Virus record (IMG/VR): IMGVR_UViG_3300050821_009899 | Coordinates: 1 to 26,208 of that record | Direction: 5' to 3' (one strand) | Source: a virus | DNA: 26,208 bases | In this document: piece after piece, positions 15,351 to 23,405 of the stretch | Numbering within the stretch: position 1 is the first letter of the stretch | Layout of the letters: every line of letters starts with the position of its first letter | Position numbers and translations under genes: made by a program | The notes under the pieces: generated by a model | Databases searched by the model: none | Told to the model about the DNA's origin: nothing | Seen by the model: only the letters and a program-made list of their open reading frames with translations

Positions 15351-16235
15351 TCAAAAGGCCAGTTGCGGCGGCGGGACGTAGGGGAAGGCGCGGAAATTCG
15401 GAAGATTGTTGAACTTGGCCACGCAGGTCGATTGCGTGTGATCGCAACCGAACGCGACATTGAAGGCGTCGCCGGTGGCCGGCGCGAATGGCAGCGGGTA
15501 CATCAGATTGTAGCCGATCGGCACCTGGGCGCCGTTCAAGATGACGGACTTGATCGTCACTCGGACATTGGAATTGGCGCCCGAAGTGAAGACGAGAGAT
15601 CCCTGCGCGTCACCCTTGCGCGCGCTCGAGAACATGATCGTGCCGGAGTTCGACCCGGCCTCGCAGTTCCCGTCCAGCGAGAACGTCCCGCGGACGATGC
15701 CGCAGCCGGCGTCATAGAGGACGTGGAGACAGGTCGGCGAGAACAGGTTCCTCGGCATGTCGTAATCGAGGATCACGAGATCCGACGCGACCGTCAGAGT
15801 AGCCTGAGTTCGACCAACGTTATCGACAGTAGAGATCCGTCCCTGGAATAGCCGAACACCCCCAACGACAGCGCCACCCGGAGCAGTGAGAAAGACGCGG
15901 TCTCGGTAAACCGGTGCTCCATCGAACGCCCCATCTCGAAGAGCGATAAGGAAAGGCGCGCCGTTGATGAGGTCTGTCGGTCGGGCGGCGATGGTGATCT
16001 GCTGTTTATCGACTTCAAGGCCCACTGATCCCTTGTATTTGAGACCGGAAACGAGCGGGCCTTCGGCATTGAAGGTGAAGCCGTTGAAAACGACGTCGTA
16101 GTCGACGCTCGTCCATGTGTAGACCGTGCCCGTGGTGGTGATGAAGGTGAAGCACTCGGCGAACGCGATTGGCGCGTCGGGTGCGGCGCGGGCGGCGTTG
16201 ATGAGGTTGATGGCCGCGGCAGAGGTCTGTTTCAT
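15351..16235 (-). CDS. DUF2163/BR0599 baseplate hub protein (GTA gp13-like)
   Basis: The product has 294 residues, the usual length of the family. The N-terminal half has the DUF2163 pattern (AFAECFTFITTTGTVYTWTS, then SGLKYKGSVGLEVDKQ). The C-terminal 85 residues carry the BR0599-type ending, with FGCDHTQSTCVAKFNNLPNF then RAFPYVPPP, in which GCD, TC-AKF-N and NFRAFP are the conserved points. Cysteines in YDAGCGIV and GNCEAGS are also typical; in GTA gp13 such cysteines bind an iron-sulfur cluster, and the same may hold here. The protein is part of the tail hub between the distal tail protein and the tip. Its ATG overlaps the stop of the 29-residue membrane peptide. Confidence 0.88.
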   Translation of the reverse strand: MKQTSAAAINLINAARAAPDAPIAFAECFTFITTTGTVYTWTSVDYDVVFNGFTFNAEGPLVSGLKYKGSVGLEVDKQQITIAARPTDLINGAPFLIALRDGAFDGAPVYRDRVFLTAPGGAVVGGVRLFQGRISTVDNVGRTQATLTVASDLVILDYDMPRNLFSPTCLHVLYDAGCGIVRGTFSLDGNCEAGSNSGTIMFSSARKGDAQGSLVFTSGANSNVRVTIKSVILNGAQVPIGYNLMYPLPFAPATGDAFNVAFGCDHTQSTCVAKFNNLPNFRAFPYVPPPQLAF

Positions 16236-16321
16236 GACCAGAAAAATTTCCAGAGGCCGGCCATAAGCAAATAGATCGCAGCGCCTCCGGCCAGAAAATA
16301 AAGGGTGTCGGCAGTAATCAT
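16232..16321 (-). CDS. 29-residue single-helix membrane peptide
   Basis: A complete short gene starts at ATG 16321 with GAGGAAGG seven bases upstream. It ends in TGA, which overlaps the next gene's start (ATGA). The peptide starts MITADTLYFLAGGAAIYLLM and ends AGLWKFFWS. It is a single hydrophobic helix with an aromatic, basic C-terminus, so it should sit in the inner membrane. The strong ribosome site and exact stop/start coupling make chance unlikely. No family is recognised. It lies inside the tail-tip genes, where no membrane protein is expected; possible roles include superinfection exclusion, a small holin-like helper or membrane guidance for hub assembly. Confidence 0.6.
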   Translation of the reverse strand: MITADTLYFLAGGAAIYLLMAGLWKFFWS

Positions 16322-16537
16322 CAGAGCGCCTTCCTCAAGCCACGTCGCCTATCGAGCGCTGTCGAGCTTGGAGATCTCTTCCCGCAGGGGACAGCAAGTC
16401 TTATCGTTTATGGGTCTAGCTCGTTTCGCGTGCGCGTGGCGGGGGAGATTATCGGAGCGCCGGTCCAGCAAACTTCTCCGCTGGCTGCGGATCGAGTTAA
16501 GGTGCGTGGGCAAGCACCCACGGGCTGAGGTAGAGTT
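16322..16537 (-). other. Gap in the tail-tip operon with unresolved short frames
   Basis: This 216-base gap is unusual in an operon where most genes overlap. A minus-strand frame is open to TAG at about 16346 and reads THLNSIRSQRRSLLDRRSDN, ending LREEISKLDSAR just before the next ribosome site. It has only TTG-type starts, one with GGAG close upstream. On the plus strand an open frame reads SLIVYGSSSFRVRVAGEIIG and ends APTG, but has no start codon. A perfect 6-bp stem (16505-16510 with 16517-16522, loop of six) lies just after the DUF2460 stop. I cannot decide between a small protein gene and a structured leader. Confidence 0.3.
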
Positions 16538-17155
16538 TCACGACGTCCGCACCGATTTGAATTTGATACTGTCGACCTGCCACAGGTTCGACATGAATTC
16601 CTCGAAATCCTGGTCGTCGGAATCGAAGCGGCACTCGAAGGCGTACGTAAAGGTAGCGGCAACCGAGACGCCGGGGCCGGGCGCGGTCGCAAACACAAGC
16701 GAGTTAGGGGCCGATAACGACCAGCCGGACGGCTGATTGATATTGTTCAAAAAAACGTTCGCGATGCTCGTCACCCAGCCAACTGGCTCAAGGAACGCGC
16801 CCATAAAGCGGCAGAACGTGAAGGTGGTAGTCACCCCATCGCCAGTGGCCAAGCGCACGTTCGTCGCCGTGCTGTCAGTCGGATCGTTGTAGAGGAAGGT
16901 CCCGAATTGCCCTTGCATCTGTAGGAAGAAACCCATGAGCGCCTGCAGGGAATTGGCGCCGGCTCCGGGATACGAAGTTGGCGATGATGACAGGGCGTCG
17001 AAGGTCAGCTCGAATTGCCAGATGGGGTTCTGATAGAGAGGGTCGCGAACCTCTCGGCCAGAGACATGAGTCGCGACCAATGTCGAAAACACTGGCCTTT
17101 TGTGCACGCTCCAGCCAAGGCCGGCCAGCGTCGGGAACGAGGGCGGTGTGGTCAT
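16538..17155 (-). CDS. DUF2460 distal tail protein, second copy (GTA gp12-like)
   Basis: The product has 205 residues, the usual size for the DUF2460 (TIGR02217-like) family that forms the distal tail ring in GTAs. The N-terminal pattern is LAGLGWSVHKRPVFSTLVAT then HVSGREVRDPLYQNPIWQFE. The middle contains LATGDGVTTTFTF and the end CRFDSDDQDFEEFMSNLW. All have equivalents in the domain at the end of the preceding gene (WSVHIKPQFKTEIGQHVSGR, GVGDGSQTVFPLV, DFEEFMTMLWALRTV). The two are therefore paralogues from tandem duplication. The start ATG at 17155 follows the shifted-frame stop of the upstream gene by one base. This copy is intact and is the likely functional distal tail protein, while the fused copy may form a second ring or cap. 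Confidence 0.88.
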   Translation of the reverse strand: MTTPPSFPTLAGLGWSVHKRPVFSTLVATHVSGREVRDPLYQNPIWQFELTFDALSSSPTSYPGAGANSLQALMGFFLQMQGQFGTFLYNDPTDSTATNVRLATGDGVTTTFTFCRFMGAFLEPVGWVTSIANVFLNNINQPSGWSLSAPNSLVFATAPGPGVSVAATFTYAFECRFDSDDQDFEEFMSNLWQVDSIKFKSVRTS

Positions 17156-17156
17156 A

Positions 17157-19668
17157 TCACGGTCGGACCGTCACCAGCCGAACCGTTCGGAGCGCCCAGA
17201 GCATCGTCATGAACTCCTCGAAGTCCTGCACATTTTCGGCGAAGCGGCAAAGCCAGAGAATGCTGAAGTCGGCTGTGATGGCGGCGCCCGCGAGCGGCGC
17301 CGAGGTGAATGTGATCGCCGGCAGATATCCACTCGAAACGGACCAACCGCTGGGCTGTGCGACACCGTCTAGGTAAACTGCGGCAACGCCGGATGTCCCG
17401 TAGACGGGGCCAATGTAGGAACCGATCGAGCCCACCAACGGGAAAACCGTCTGCGAGCCATCGCCCACTCCTATCGCTTGGCGCGACTGCCGATAGACCG
17501 GGTGGCTCGACCCAGAACGGCGCGGCCTCGCCACTTGCCTGTTCGAAGAACCCGGCAATTGCCTGCAATTCGAGATGCGCGGCGTCTGCACGCAATAGGT
17601 CATAGGTAAGATCGATGTCGAAATAGGGGTGCGCGAACCGCTGGGTCCGCGTTTCCCGTCCGCTCACATGCTGACCGATTTCGGTTTTGAATTGCGGCTT
17701 GATGTGGACAGACCAGGCAAGAGCGGGTCCGAGTGCGAGCGTAGCGAATTCTGGAGGGGTCGGGGGTAGGCTTGGCGAAGGCGGTGGCAGGACGGCGCGG
17801 GTCGTTCCGATCCAAAGCCCCTGCGGCCAGTTTCCAGCGTCGCCCCAGGCGCTATTTAGGATCGGGAATGTCGGGAATGGCCGCGCATCCGTATTCCAGA
17901 CGCAGCAGAAATTCCAGTTAAGCATCGGCAGTCCGCCGACGCTTTCATTGTTCCCGTCGACATTCCAGTATTCGTAGACCGCCTGAAGCGCTAGAGCCTG
18001 AATGGTGTCGTCACGCCGCGGGAGATACCCGAGCTCGTTGGCGGGATCCCAGATCGACCAGTAGGCCGTGAAGCTCTCTGTCGATTTTGGGTCAAAGAAG
18101 ACGTTCGGTTGGTTCGTCGACTTGTCGCACGCAGCGAATCCGTATTCCAGCGTAATGACCGACTTGGCGTTCGGATCCCATTCGGTTTTCGGCCCGTGCG
18201 GAGCGAAACCTTGGCCGTCGCCGTTGTCGTAAACGGCTTGGTGGTTGTTATTCCACCACCACCGCAATTGCTTATTGGCCAGGATTTCCTGATTCGGAAA
18301 ATATGGATTGCGCGCCTGTCCTAGACGATCGCCTTCTGGCAACGAGACTTGTAGGTCTGTACCCACCGGGTCGAGGCCGCGGCCGAGATTATTGCTATCG
18401 TTGTAGAACCAATCAAAATACTGTCCGCCCTCAATGTTGCTCTTGAGATATGGTGTTGAGTAGATCGTGGGCGGCCCGCTCAAACCCGAGCCGCTCAGTT
18501 GTGTAGGTCCAGGCGGCCAGGACCCACTGAACTGTGGCTCATTCCAGTTCGCCGCGTCCAAACCGCCGGAGCCCGTCGCCCAGTCCGTCAGTGGCATGTA
18601 GTTGTCAAAGCTGACGAAATCGATGTTCGGATTGGCCCACAGTTGATCGAGATGCGGCCACTGACCGTCTGCCCCTGCGTGCTGCCATCCCATCCAGCTC
18701 GACCAGTCGGCCGAATACGTGATGAGGTTTTCAAGACTTGACAGGTTTTTGGTGAGACCTGCGCTATCGAACGTGGACCGGACGTCATTGGCGAGGGCGT
18801 TCAACTGGGCGACCATTGGATAGTCCCAGATCGCGTTGCCCGAACCGTCGACGGCCCCCGGTTTCGTCCAGGTCGGACCGCGCAGGATCTCGAGGCCGCG
18901 AAGCTCCGAACCAATCACGAACAGGCCCACTCCACCCGCCACTACGCAGAGGTTCGCATAGTGCAGAATCATGCGACGGAACGTCCAATCGAACGGTCCT
19001 GCTGCGCCGGCGTAAGCGACGGTCAGATTGATCGAATCCCGAACGAAATCGCCGACCCCCGCGCTGCCCATGAAGGACGCCACATCATTCGTCGCAGTCT
19101 GCATTAGATCGCCGGGCGAGGTGATGCGGCCGCGCCAGGGGAATCCGGCGCTCGTCCCAAGCAGGAACGGATAGAAGACGACGTTGAATCCGCGACTTTT
19201 GAGATCGCGGATGCAGCGCACGACGCTTGGATCGCTCGGTGTGCCGCCATACACGAAACTGGTTGAGCCGGGCAGCGCGGGAAGCGGGATGAGGCCCGGA
19301 TAGTCCTGCTCCGTTAGGCTTGACACGTTCCAGTTGACGGGCGTGAAGGTCGACCCGTTCCATTGCTCGAACTCGCCGAGAATGAAGTTGGTCGACGGAT
19401 AGATGTTGCAGCTCGACGCGTCCTCCGAGTTGAAGAACCACGCGATGACCAAGCTGACCGTCGTGCATTCAGGATGTTGAGCCTGATATTGCGTAATCGC
19501 GTTCGTATAGTCGGTCGGCGCGCCGGGCGAACTGCTGAAGAAATTCAGGATGGTCGCGTTGTTAAGTCCGCTCGATCCGCGCTGAAACCCGACCGCCGAG
19601 ATCGTGTCGTAGGCGAACTCGCCAGTCGACGGCAGGAGATGGACGCCGGTGACGGTTGGGAAAGTCAT
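17157..19668 (-). CDS. GTA TIM-barrel domain fused to DUF2460, with a frameshift in the DUF2460 part
   Basis: Residues 1 to about 640 match the TIM-barrel-like domain normally found at the N-terminus of GTA gp15. Key stretches are YGGTPSDPSVVRCIRDLKSR, FNVVFYPFLLG then PWRGRIT, LFVIGSELRGLE near residue 254, and IDFVSFDNYMPLTDW near 355. These glycosidase-like barrels are thought to act on surface glycans. A proline-rich linker leads to a DUF2460 domain from about 645 (LAWSVHIKPQFKTEIGQHVS). Near 17496-17506, at CCACCCGGTC, the unshifted frame (stop at 17152) loses all similarity. The +1 frame continues the domain with VYRQSRQAIGVGDGSQTVFP, ending LVTVRP at 17157. The join gives 836 residues. 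The shift may be a mutation, a sequence error or programmed. The start overlaps the tape measure stop (ATGA). Confidence 0.82.
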
Positions 19669-20984
19669 CCGCGTCCGTTGAGCCGTTTGAGTCCGAGCGC
19701 CGCGCCGTGCCGCACGGCCTGGTCGAGCGCCTTAGCCACGCCGGGACCATTAGAGCGCATCCATGACGCCACGGACGCCCCGTCTATTGCGTTGACATGG
19801 AAATGGGTCGTGGGATGGATGGCGACACTGCCGCCGGCCGCGCCACCACTGTTTGGAGCGTTCGTCAGCATGTCGCGTAGCGCGCCAGCCGGCCCAGCGG
19901 GCATAATGAGCTCGTTCTGGTGAATCAGCGCAAGTTGATCTCTTGGCACCTGCCACATGCCGATATCCGCGGATGCAACAGCGCCAGCCATTCCCGCGAC
20001 CGTTGCCTGCGCCGCTGTGGCGGGACCGATGGCGAGGGGTCCCATGAGCGGCGCCAGAAATCCGAAGACGCCGGCAAAGGTCTCTGCGGCGGACGAGAGG
20101 ATCGATTGGACCATCGCCGCGCCCTGTGCGCCCAATGAAGCCGCGGCTCCGCCCTGTTCGGCCCCCGTGCGTGCGGCGACGCCCGCCGTGGTCGCGGCCG
20201 TCTTCATCGACTCCGCCAAGGCGTAGCGTGCGACGCTCGTTTCGCACCATTCGATGAATTTGATCAGCAAGTCCTGAAGCGCGTTCTTAAACGCCGTATG
20301 CCAGGTCGTCGTCCCGGTCAGCAGTCCGCGCAATTGGGAATTGACCGCTTGCGCGATCGAATTGCCGAATGCCTGATAGTCGCGCTCTTGGTCTTGAAGG
20401 GCCGACCGGGTCAACGCAGCCATCTGATCATCGCGGCGGCGTGTCGCTTCGATGATCATGTCGTCAACACGCTGTTTTGCAGCGAGCGATTGCTGGCCGA
20501 GAGCATCTTGCCGTTGTAGCGCGGCGAGCTCGGCAGCGTATTCTGCGTCCAGGGCTTGCTGCGAAAGGGAGAGCTTTTGCTGCTGCGTGATTTCGTAGAA
20601 GCGAGCCTCTTCGGAATAGAGAGCAAGCTTCTGTTTCGTTGCGTCGGCGACGATCCTTAATTCTTCACTGGTGGCGAGTTGGGCTGCCCTTGCCGCATCG
20701 GCGTAGGACGCCTCGTCGCCTTCGCGCAACGCTGCTGCAGCGCGAGCGCTATCAGCGGCGAACGACTGCTGAAGTGCTTGGGTCGCGGAGAGCGCGTCGC
20801 GATAGGGAGTCAGACGATCGGCGCTGAAAGCCTGGGACGTAGCGGTCCCGAACGAGACGAGTTGGCGGTTCATTTCGCCGAACGGCGCCGCAAAGGTCTG
20901 CAAGGCATCCTTTGCCTCGCTGACCTGAGAGACAAAATCGTTAGTCGAAGCGCTGAAGCTGACGGAGACGTTTGCGTCGGCCAT
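19665..20984 (-). CDS. Tail tape measure protein (short, 439 residues)
   Basis: The product starts MADANVSVSFSAS after AAGGAT at a good distance. Residues about 60-215 are almost wholly helical and charged, with coiled-coil character (LSQQALDAEYAAELAALQRQ, RVDDMIIEATRRRDDQMAAL). Residues about 280-345 are alanine- and glycine-rich and hydrophobic, as in the membrane-inserting part of tape measure proteins. The C-terminus contains VPRDQLALIHQNELIMPAGP, a variant of the P-L-x-x-GE-V/I-P motif common there. It lies directly after the G-T chaperone region and before the distal tail genes, as expected. At about 1.5 angstroms per residue it would set a tail near 65 nm; that figure is a rule-of-thumb inference. 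It overlaps the next gene by ATGA. Confidence 0.85.
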   Translation of the reverse strand: MADANVSVSFSASTNDFVSQVSEAKDALQTFAAPFGEMNRQLVSFGTATSQAFSADRLTPYRDALSATQALQQSFAADSARAAAALREGDEASYADAARAAQLATSEELRIVADATKQKLALYSEEARFYEITQQQKLSLSQQALDAEYAAELAALQRQDALGQQSLAAKQRVDDMIIEATRRRDDQMAALTRSALQDQERDYQAFGNSIAQAVNSQLRGLLTGTTTWHTAFKNALQDLLIKFIEWCETSVARYALAESMKTAATTAGVAARTGAEQGGAAASLGAQGAAMVQSILSSAAETFAGVFGFLAPLMGPLAIGPATAAQATVAGMAGAVASADIGMWQVPRDQLALIHQNELIMPAGPAGALRDMLTNAPNSGGAAGGSVAIHPTTHFHVNAIDGASVASWMRSNGPGVAKALDQAVRHGAALGLKRLNGRG

Positions 20985-21011
20985 GGCTGATCCTTGACCT
21001 TACTGGGGATG

Positions 21012-21631
21012 TCAAAGCGCGCCATTTGGAAAGGCCGCCTTCAGTTCCACAATCGTTGGCTGGCGCGCCGGCGCGATCTCGTCTGGCTCACGATACTTGA
21101 GCGCGGCGGCCACGAGCCAGTGAACGGGCGGGTTACGGCGCCACTCCGCTCGCAGTGCGAGAAACCGCGGCATCGTCAATTGGTCGAGCGCTTCATCCCA
21201 GCGCCAGCCGGTATTGGAGACGACCTGAGCGATCAGGGCGTCGAAATCGACTTTCCCACGTTTTGCGACGCCCCCGGCGTCGCATCCGCAGGCAAGCCTG
21301 GATCCTCAATCTTGCCTGGACGAAGGCCAGCCGCTCTAGCCACCGAGGGAAAGGCCTGAATCAGTTCGCCGACCGAGAACGCGAGGTCGAGAAAGTTTGC
21401 GAAGGAAAGCTCGGGCTCGACGAAAGAGACCGCTCGCCAAGTCGCCTCGGCGAGGCGATCGAGCTGGGCCTCGTTGAGGCGCGCAACGGATTCGGCTGAC
21501 ATCACGGCGCCGCCGGCTGAGAGATAGACGTCGAACAACGCTGGTTGGATAACCTTGACCGCGCGGAACGGAAGATGCGGGACCGACCAGGTCTTTCCCC
21601 CAAGCGATATGGTGAAGGGCTCCTCACTCAC
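21012..21631 (-). CDS. G-T tail assembly chaperone made by -1 frameshift
   Basis: Translation that slips back one base at 21257-21251 leaves the G frame and continues as VDFDALIAQVVSNTGWRWDE and onward to TGA at 21012-21014. This gives 206 residues, and 620 bases plus the re-read base divide exactly by three. The extension contains DQLTMPRFLALRAEWRRNPP then VHWLVAAALKY. The pattern of W-W-E-----T--RF-AL---W---PP-H---A is typical of the second half of chaperones in Alphaproteobacteria phages. This half has no good start codon of its own, supporting expression only by frameshift. In lambda the G-T form recruits tail tube subunits to the tape measure, and the same is inferred here. Confidence 0.8.
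21233..21631 (-). CDS. Tail assembly chaperone G
   Basis: The unshifted product has 132 residues from GTG at 21631, which overlaps the tail tube stop (GTGA). The frame is open further upstream to 21754, but that part lies inside the tube gene and reads as basic shadow. The sequence begins SEEPFTISLGGKTWSVPHLP, then LNEAQLDRLAEATWRAVSFV, and ends NVGKSISTP after the slip site. The location between tail tube and tape measure is where lambda-like phages encode gpG. It is expected to coat the tape measure protein during tail assembly together with a small share of the G-T form and to be absent from mature particles. Confidence 0.8.
   Translation of the reverse strand: MSEEPFTISLGGKTWSVPHLPFRAVKVIQPALFDVYLSAGGAVMSAESVARLNEAQLDRLAEATWRAVSFVEPELSFANFLDLAFSVGELIQAFPSVARAAGLRPGKIEDPGLPADATPGASQNVGKSISTP
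21251..21257 (-). promoter_or_regulatory. Ribosomal -1 slippery heptamer GGGAAAG
   Basis: In the G frame the site reads G GGA AAG, the X XXY YYZ form, and it is identical to the slippery heptamer of lambda gene G-T. It lies 15 bases before the G stop codon at 21233-21235, so slipping ribosomes avoid that stop. After slipping the frame reads GGG AAA GTC and stays open for about 80 codons. Confidence 0.85.
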
Positions 21632-22380
21632 GCCGCGTCTCCGAAGTTGAAGGTCATGACCTGACCGGCGGCGTTGGCGAACGCCTGGAACTCGAAGTCC
21701 GGCTTGGAGAAGTCCTCGATACTGGTGTCGAATGAGAATTTGCTGGCGACGCACTGGTTGAGCGTCACCGAGAACTGCGCGTTCGTCGTCGGGTCGGTCG
21801 CGAATAGCACCGCCGAGAAAGTCGACGTCGGTCCGACCAGCGGATTGCCGATCACCAGGTTCTGAGTTGTCGTAGCCGTTTGTGTGTAGGTGTAGGAGAT
21901 TAGGACGCCGGCGCCCTGATCTCCCGAGAAGAAGGTGTAGACGCCGGTCGAGGCGTTGAATGTGTACTGTCCCGTCGCCGTCACCGTCGCGACGTTAAGC
22001 AGTGGGAGGCCGTTGGCCGCGTAAGTAACGCCCTGGTCAGCCACGAAGTGCGTCGAGTTGGTGACGGTGATCGTGTCGGGGGCCGACGAGGGGACGCTAT
22101 GCACCTCAGCAAACTGAGATATGGTCGAGCCGGGAGTGGGCGTCTGATTGTAGAACAGGCGACCGAGGGCTTGCCCGCTGAAGCGCGCCAAGGACGCCTT
22201 GCACGTGACCTTGCGGGTGCCGGATCCGACGGCGACCGGGAACGCAAATTGGCCGTACAGTTCCTTGACGCTGACGGACGTGTCGACGCTGACCTTCTGG
22301 ACCAGTCCAAAGTTGATCGGGGTCGGATTGGGGACGTTCAATTGCGTGCCGATCAGCACACCCGAGCCGAATACGAACAT
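21628..22380 (-). CDS. Major tail tube protein with inserted beta module
   Basis: The product has 250 residues from ATG at 22380 with GGAG nine bases upstream. The N-terminal half has the tube-protein pattern, with TPINFGLVQKVSVDTSVSVK then ELYGQFAFPVAVGSGTRKVT. Its end (FSFDTSIEDFSKPDFEFQAF then NAAGQVMTFNFGD) matches the usual closing strands. Residues about 100-168 are an inserted module (FVADQGVTYAANGLPLLNVA, GQYTF, GVYTFFSGDQGAGVLISYTY) that also appears in the connector and tip proteins. Inserted Ig-like domains often decorate tubes and bind glycans. It precedes the chaperone gene with a GTGA overlap. A GC hairpin lies in its leader. Confidence 0.82.
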   Translation of the reverse strand: MFVFGSGVLIGTQLNVPNPTPINFGLVQKVSVDTSVSVKELYGQFAFPVAVGSGTRKVTCKASLARFSGQALGRLFYNQTPTPGSTISQFAEVHSVPSSAPDTITVTNSTHFVADQGVTYAANGLPLLNVATVTATGQYTFNASTGVYTFFSGDQGAGVLISYTYTQTATTTQNLVIGNPLVGPTSTFSAVLFATDPTTNAQFSVTLNQCVASKFSFDTSIEDFSKPDFEFQAFANAAGQVMTFNFGDAA

Positions 22381-22416
22381 GAGGGTGAACTCCGTTATGG
22401 GGTCGGTATGAGAGTC

Positions 22417-22445
22417 GCGCCGCTGCTGTCAGGGAGACGCGGCGC
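22417..22445 (-). promoter_or_regulatory. GC stem-loop in the leader of the tail tube gene
   Basis: Seven bases GCGCCGC (22417-22423) pair perfectly with GCGGCGC (22439-22445) across a 15-base loop. It lies in the 105-base gap between the DUF3168 and tube genes, the largest gap in the neck-to-tape-measure run. No U-run follows, so mRNA processing or 5'-end protection of the highly needed tube message fits better than termination. Confidence 0.35.
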
Positions 22446-22485
22446 ATTTCCGAGAAGGTTCAGCGGAGCGAGGGACGGAGCGTCT

Positions 22486-22920
22486 TCACGGCCCAATCAG
22501 CCGGACTGCGACCACCGCGAGCCCATCGCCGTCGAGGTCGCCTGTGTCTCGCACCGGCACGCCCGTAATCTTGCAGTCATACACGGCGCCGCCGAGGGTT
22601 TGGCGGCCGAGGCCGATGTTGGAGTCCGCAGGCGCGAGAGCCGCGTCGATCGCGTCGAGAGCGTTGTTGATCGCGATCGCGCCCGGCGTCGTCGGGTCAC
22701 GCGCGTCGAAATAGAGGAAGAGCTTGGCTTCAAGCGTTCGCTTCGCCGTCGTGGGTGACGCCCATTGATAAGTTTCCGGGCCTGATTCGAGCTGGAAGAA
22801 CGCCGGCCGCAGCGCCGCTGGAACTTCGCTCCACAGCTTCATCCTCCGCGACGCGAGTCCCCACGGATAAGCAGAGGACACGGCGGCGAACAGTGCGGAG
22901 AAGGCCGCTTCGCGGGTCAT
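22486..22920 (-). CDS. DUF3168 tail terminator / neck protein
   Basis: The product has 144 residues. An ATG exists at 22932, but I prefer the one at 22920 because it forms an ATGA overlap with the gp10-like stop and has GGGAG six bases upstream. The sequence begins MTREAAFSALFAAVSSAYPW, has VPAALRPAFFQLESGPETYQ then LEAKLFLYFDARDPTTPGA, and ends CKITGVPVRDTGDLDGDGLA. This order is typical of DUF3168 proteins, which cap the top of the tail tube and join it to the head (GTA gp8-like position). Length and position agree with this. Confidence 0.82.
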   Translation of the reverse strand: MTREAAFSALFAAVSSAYPWGLASRRMKLWSEVPAALRPAFFQLESGPETYQWASPTTAKRTLEAKLFLYFDARDPTTPGAIAINNALDAIDAALAPADSNIGLGRQTLGGAVYDCKITGVPVRDTGDLDGDGLAVVAVRLIGP

Positions 22921-23405
22921 GCGCTCTCCCATGCATCGGCCGCGCAGTCGGCGAGCGCCGCGAGGATTTCGTCTTTCATGTCCTCAAGCGACGAGCGCAA
23001 ATAAGATCGCTCCGGGATCACCGAACCAGGATGCTCCACCTTGTGCGCAAAATGCTGAGCGCCGCCGACGATAAAAGCGAGCACGTTGCCCTTAACTGGC
23101 AGGATCTCGTGCGCGCTCGTCTTGCCGCCGTACTCCTGAATCGCCGCATATTTCACGTCGCCTTCGGAGCCGACCGAAGCAAGAACACCGTCCGCGTCGG
23201 CAGTTACGCTGGCCGCGATCGAGTCACGGAGCGCGCCGGAGCTTGTCTTCAACACTGCGCCGGAAAGCTTGTTGTCTTTGACCAGCTCGGCGAGCGCCGC
23301 GGCGAGTTCGGTCGCCTTCGCGCTAAGCGCAGCTTGCAATGCGGCTGGATAGGCGTCGAGTTGCGCCCTTGTTTCCTCAAGACCCCGGACCTCGAGCGCG
23401 GACAT
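22917..23405 (-). CDS. HK97 gp10-like head-tail joining protein
   Basis: The product has 162 residues starting MSALEVRGLEETRAQLDAYP. The family hallmarks are present: a helical N-terminal half, then VKYAAIQEYGG, then VIPERSYLRSSLEDMKDEI. The YA-I-E-GG and PERS-LR motifs are diagnostic of the HK97 gp10 family, which forms part of the neck between connector and tail terminator. The ATG at 23405 shares a base with the connector stop (TGATG), and the stop overlaps the DUF3168 start. Nothing is missing from the family pattern. Confidence 0.87.
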   Translation of the reverse strand: MSALEVRGLEETRAQLDAYPAALQAALSAKATELAAALAELVKDNKLSGAVLKTSSGALRDSIAASVTADADGVLASVGSEGDVKYAAIQEYGGKTSAHEILPVKGNVLAFIVGGAQHFAHKVEHPGSVIPERSYLRSSLEDMKDEILAALADCAADAWESA

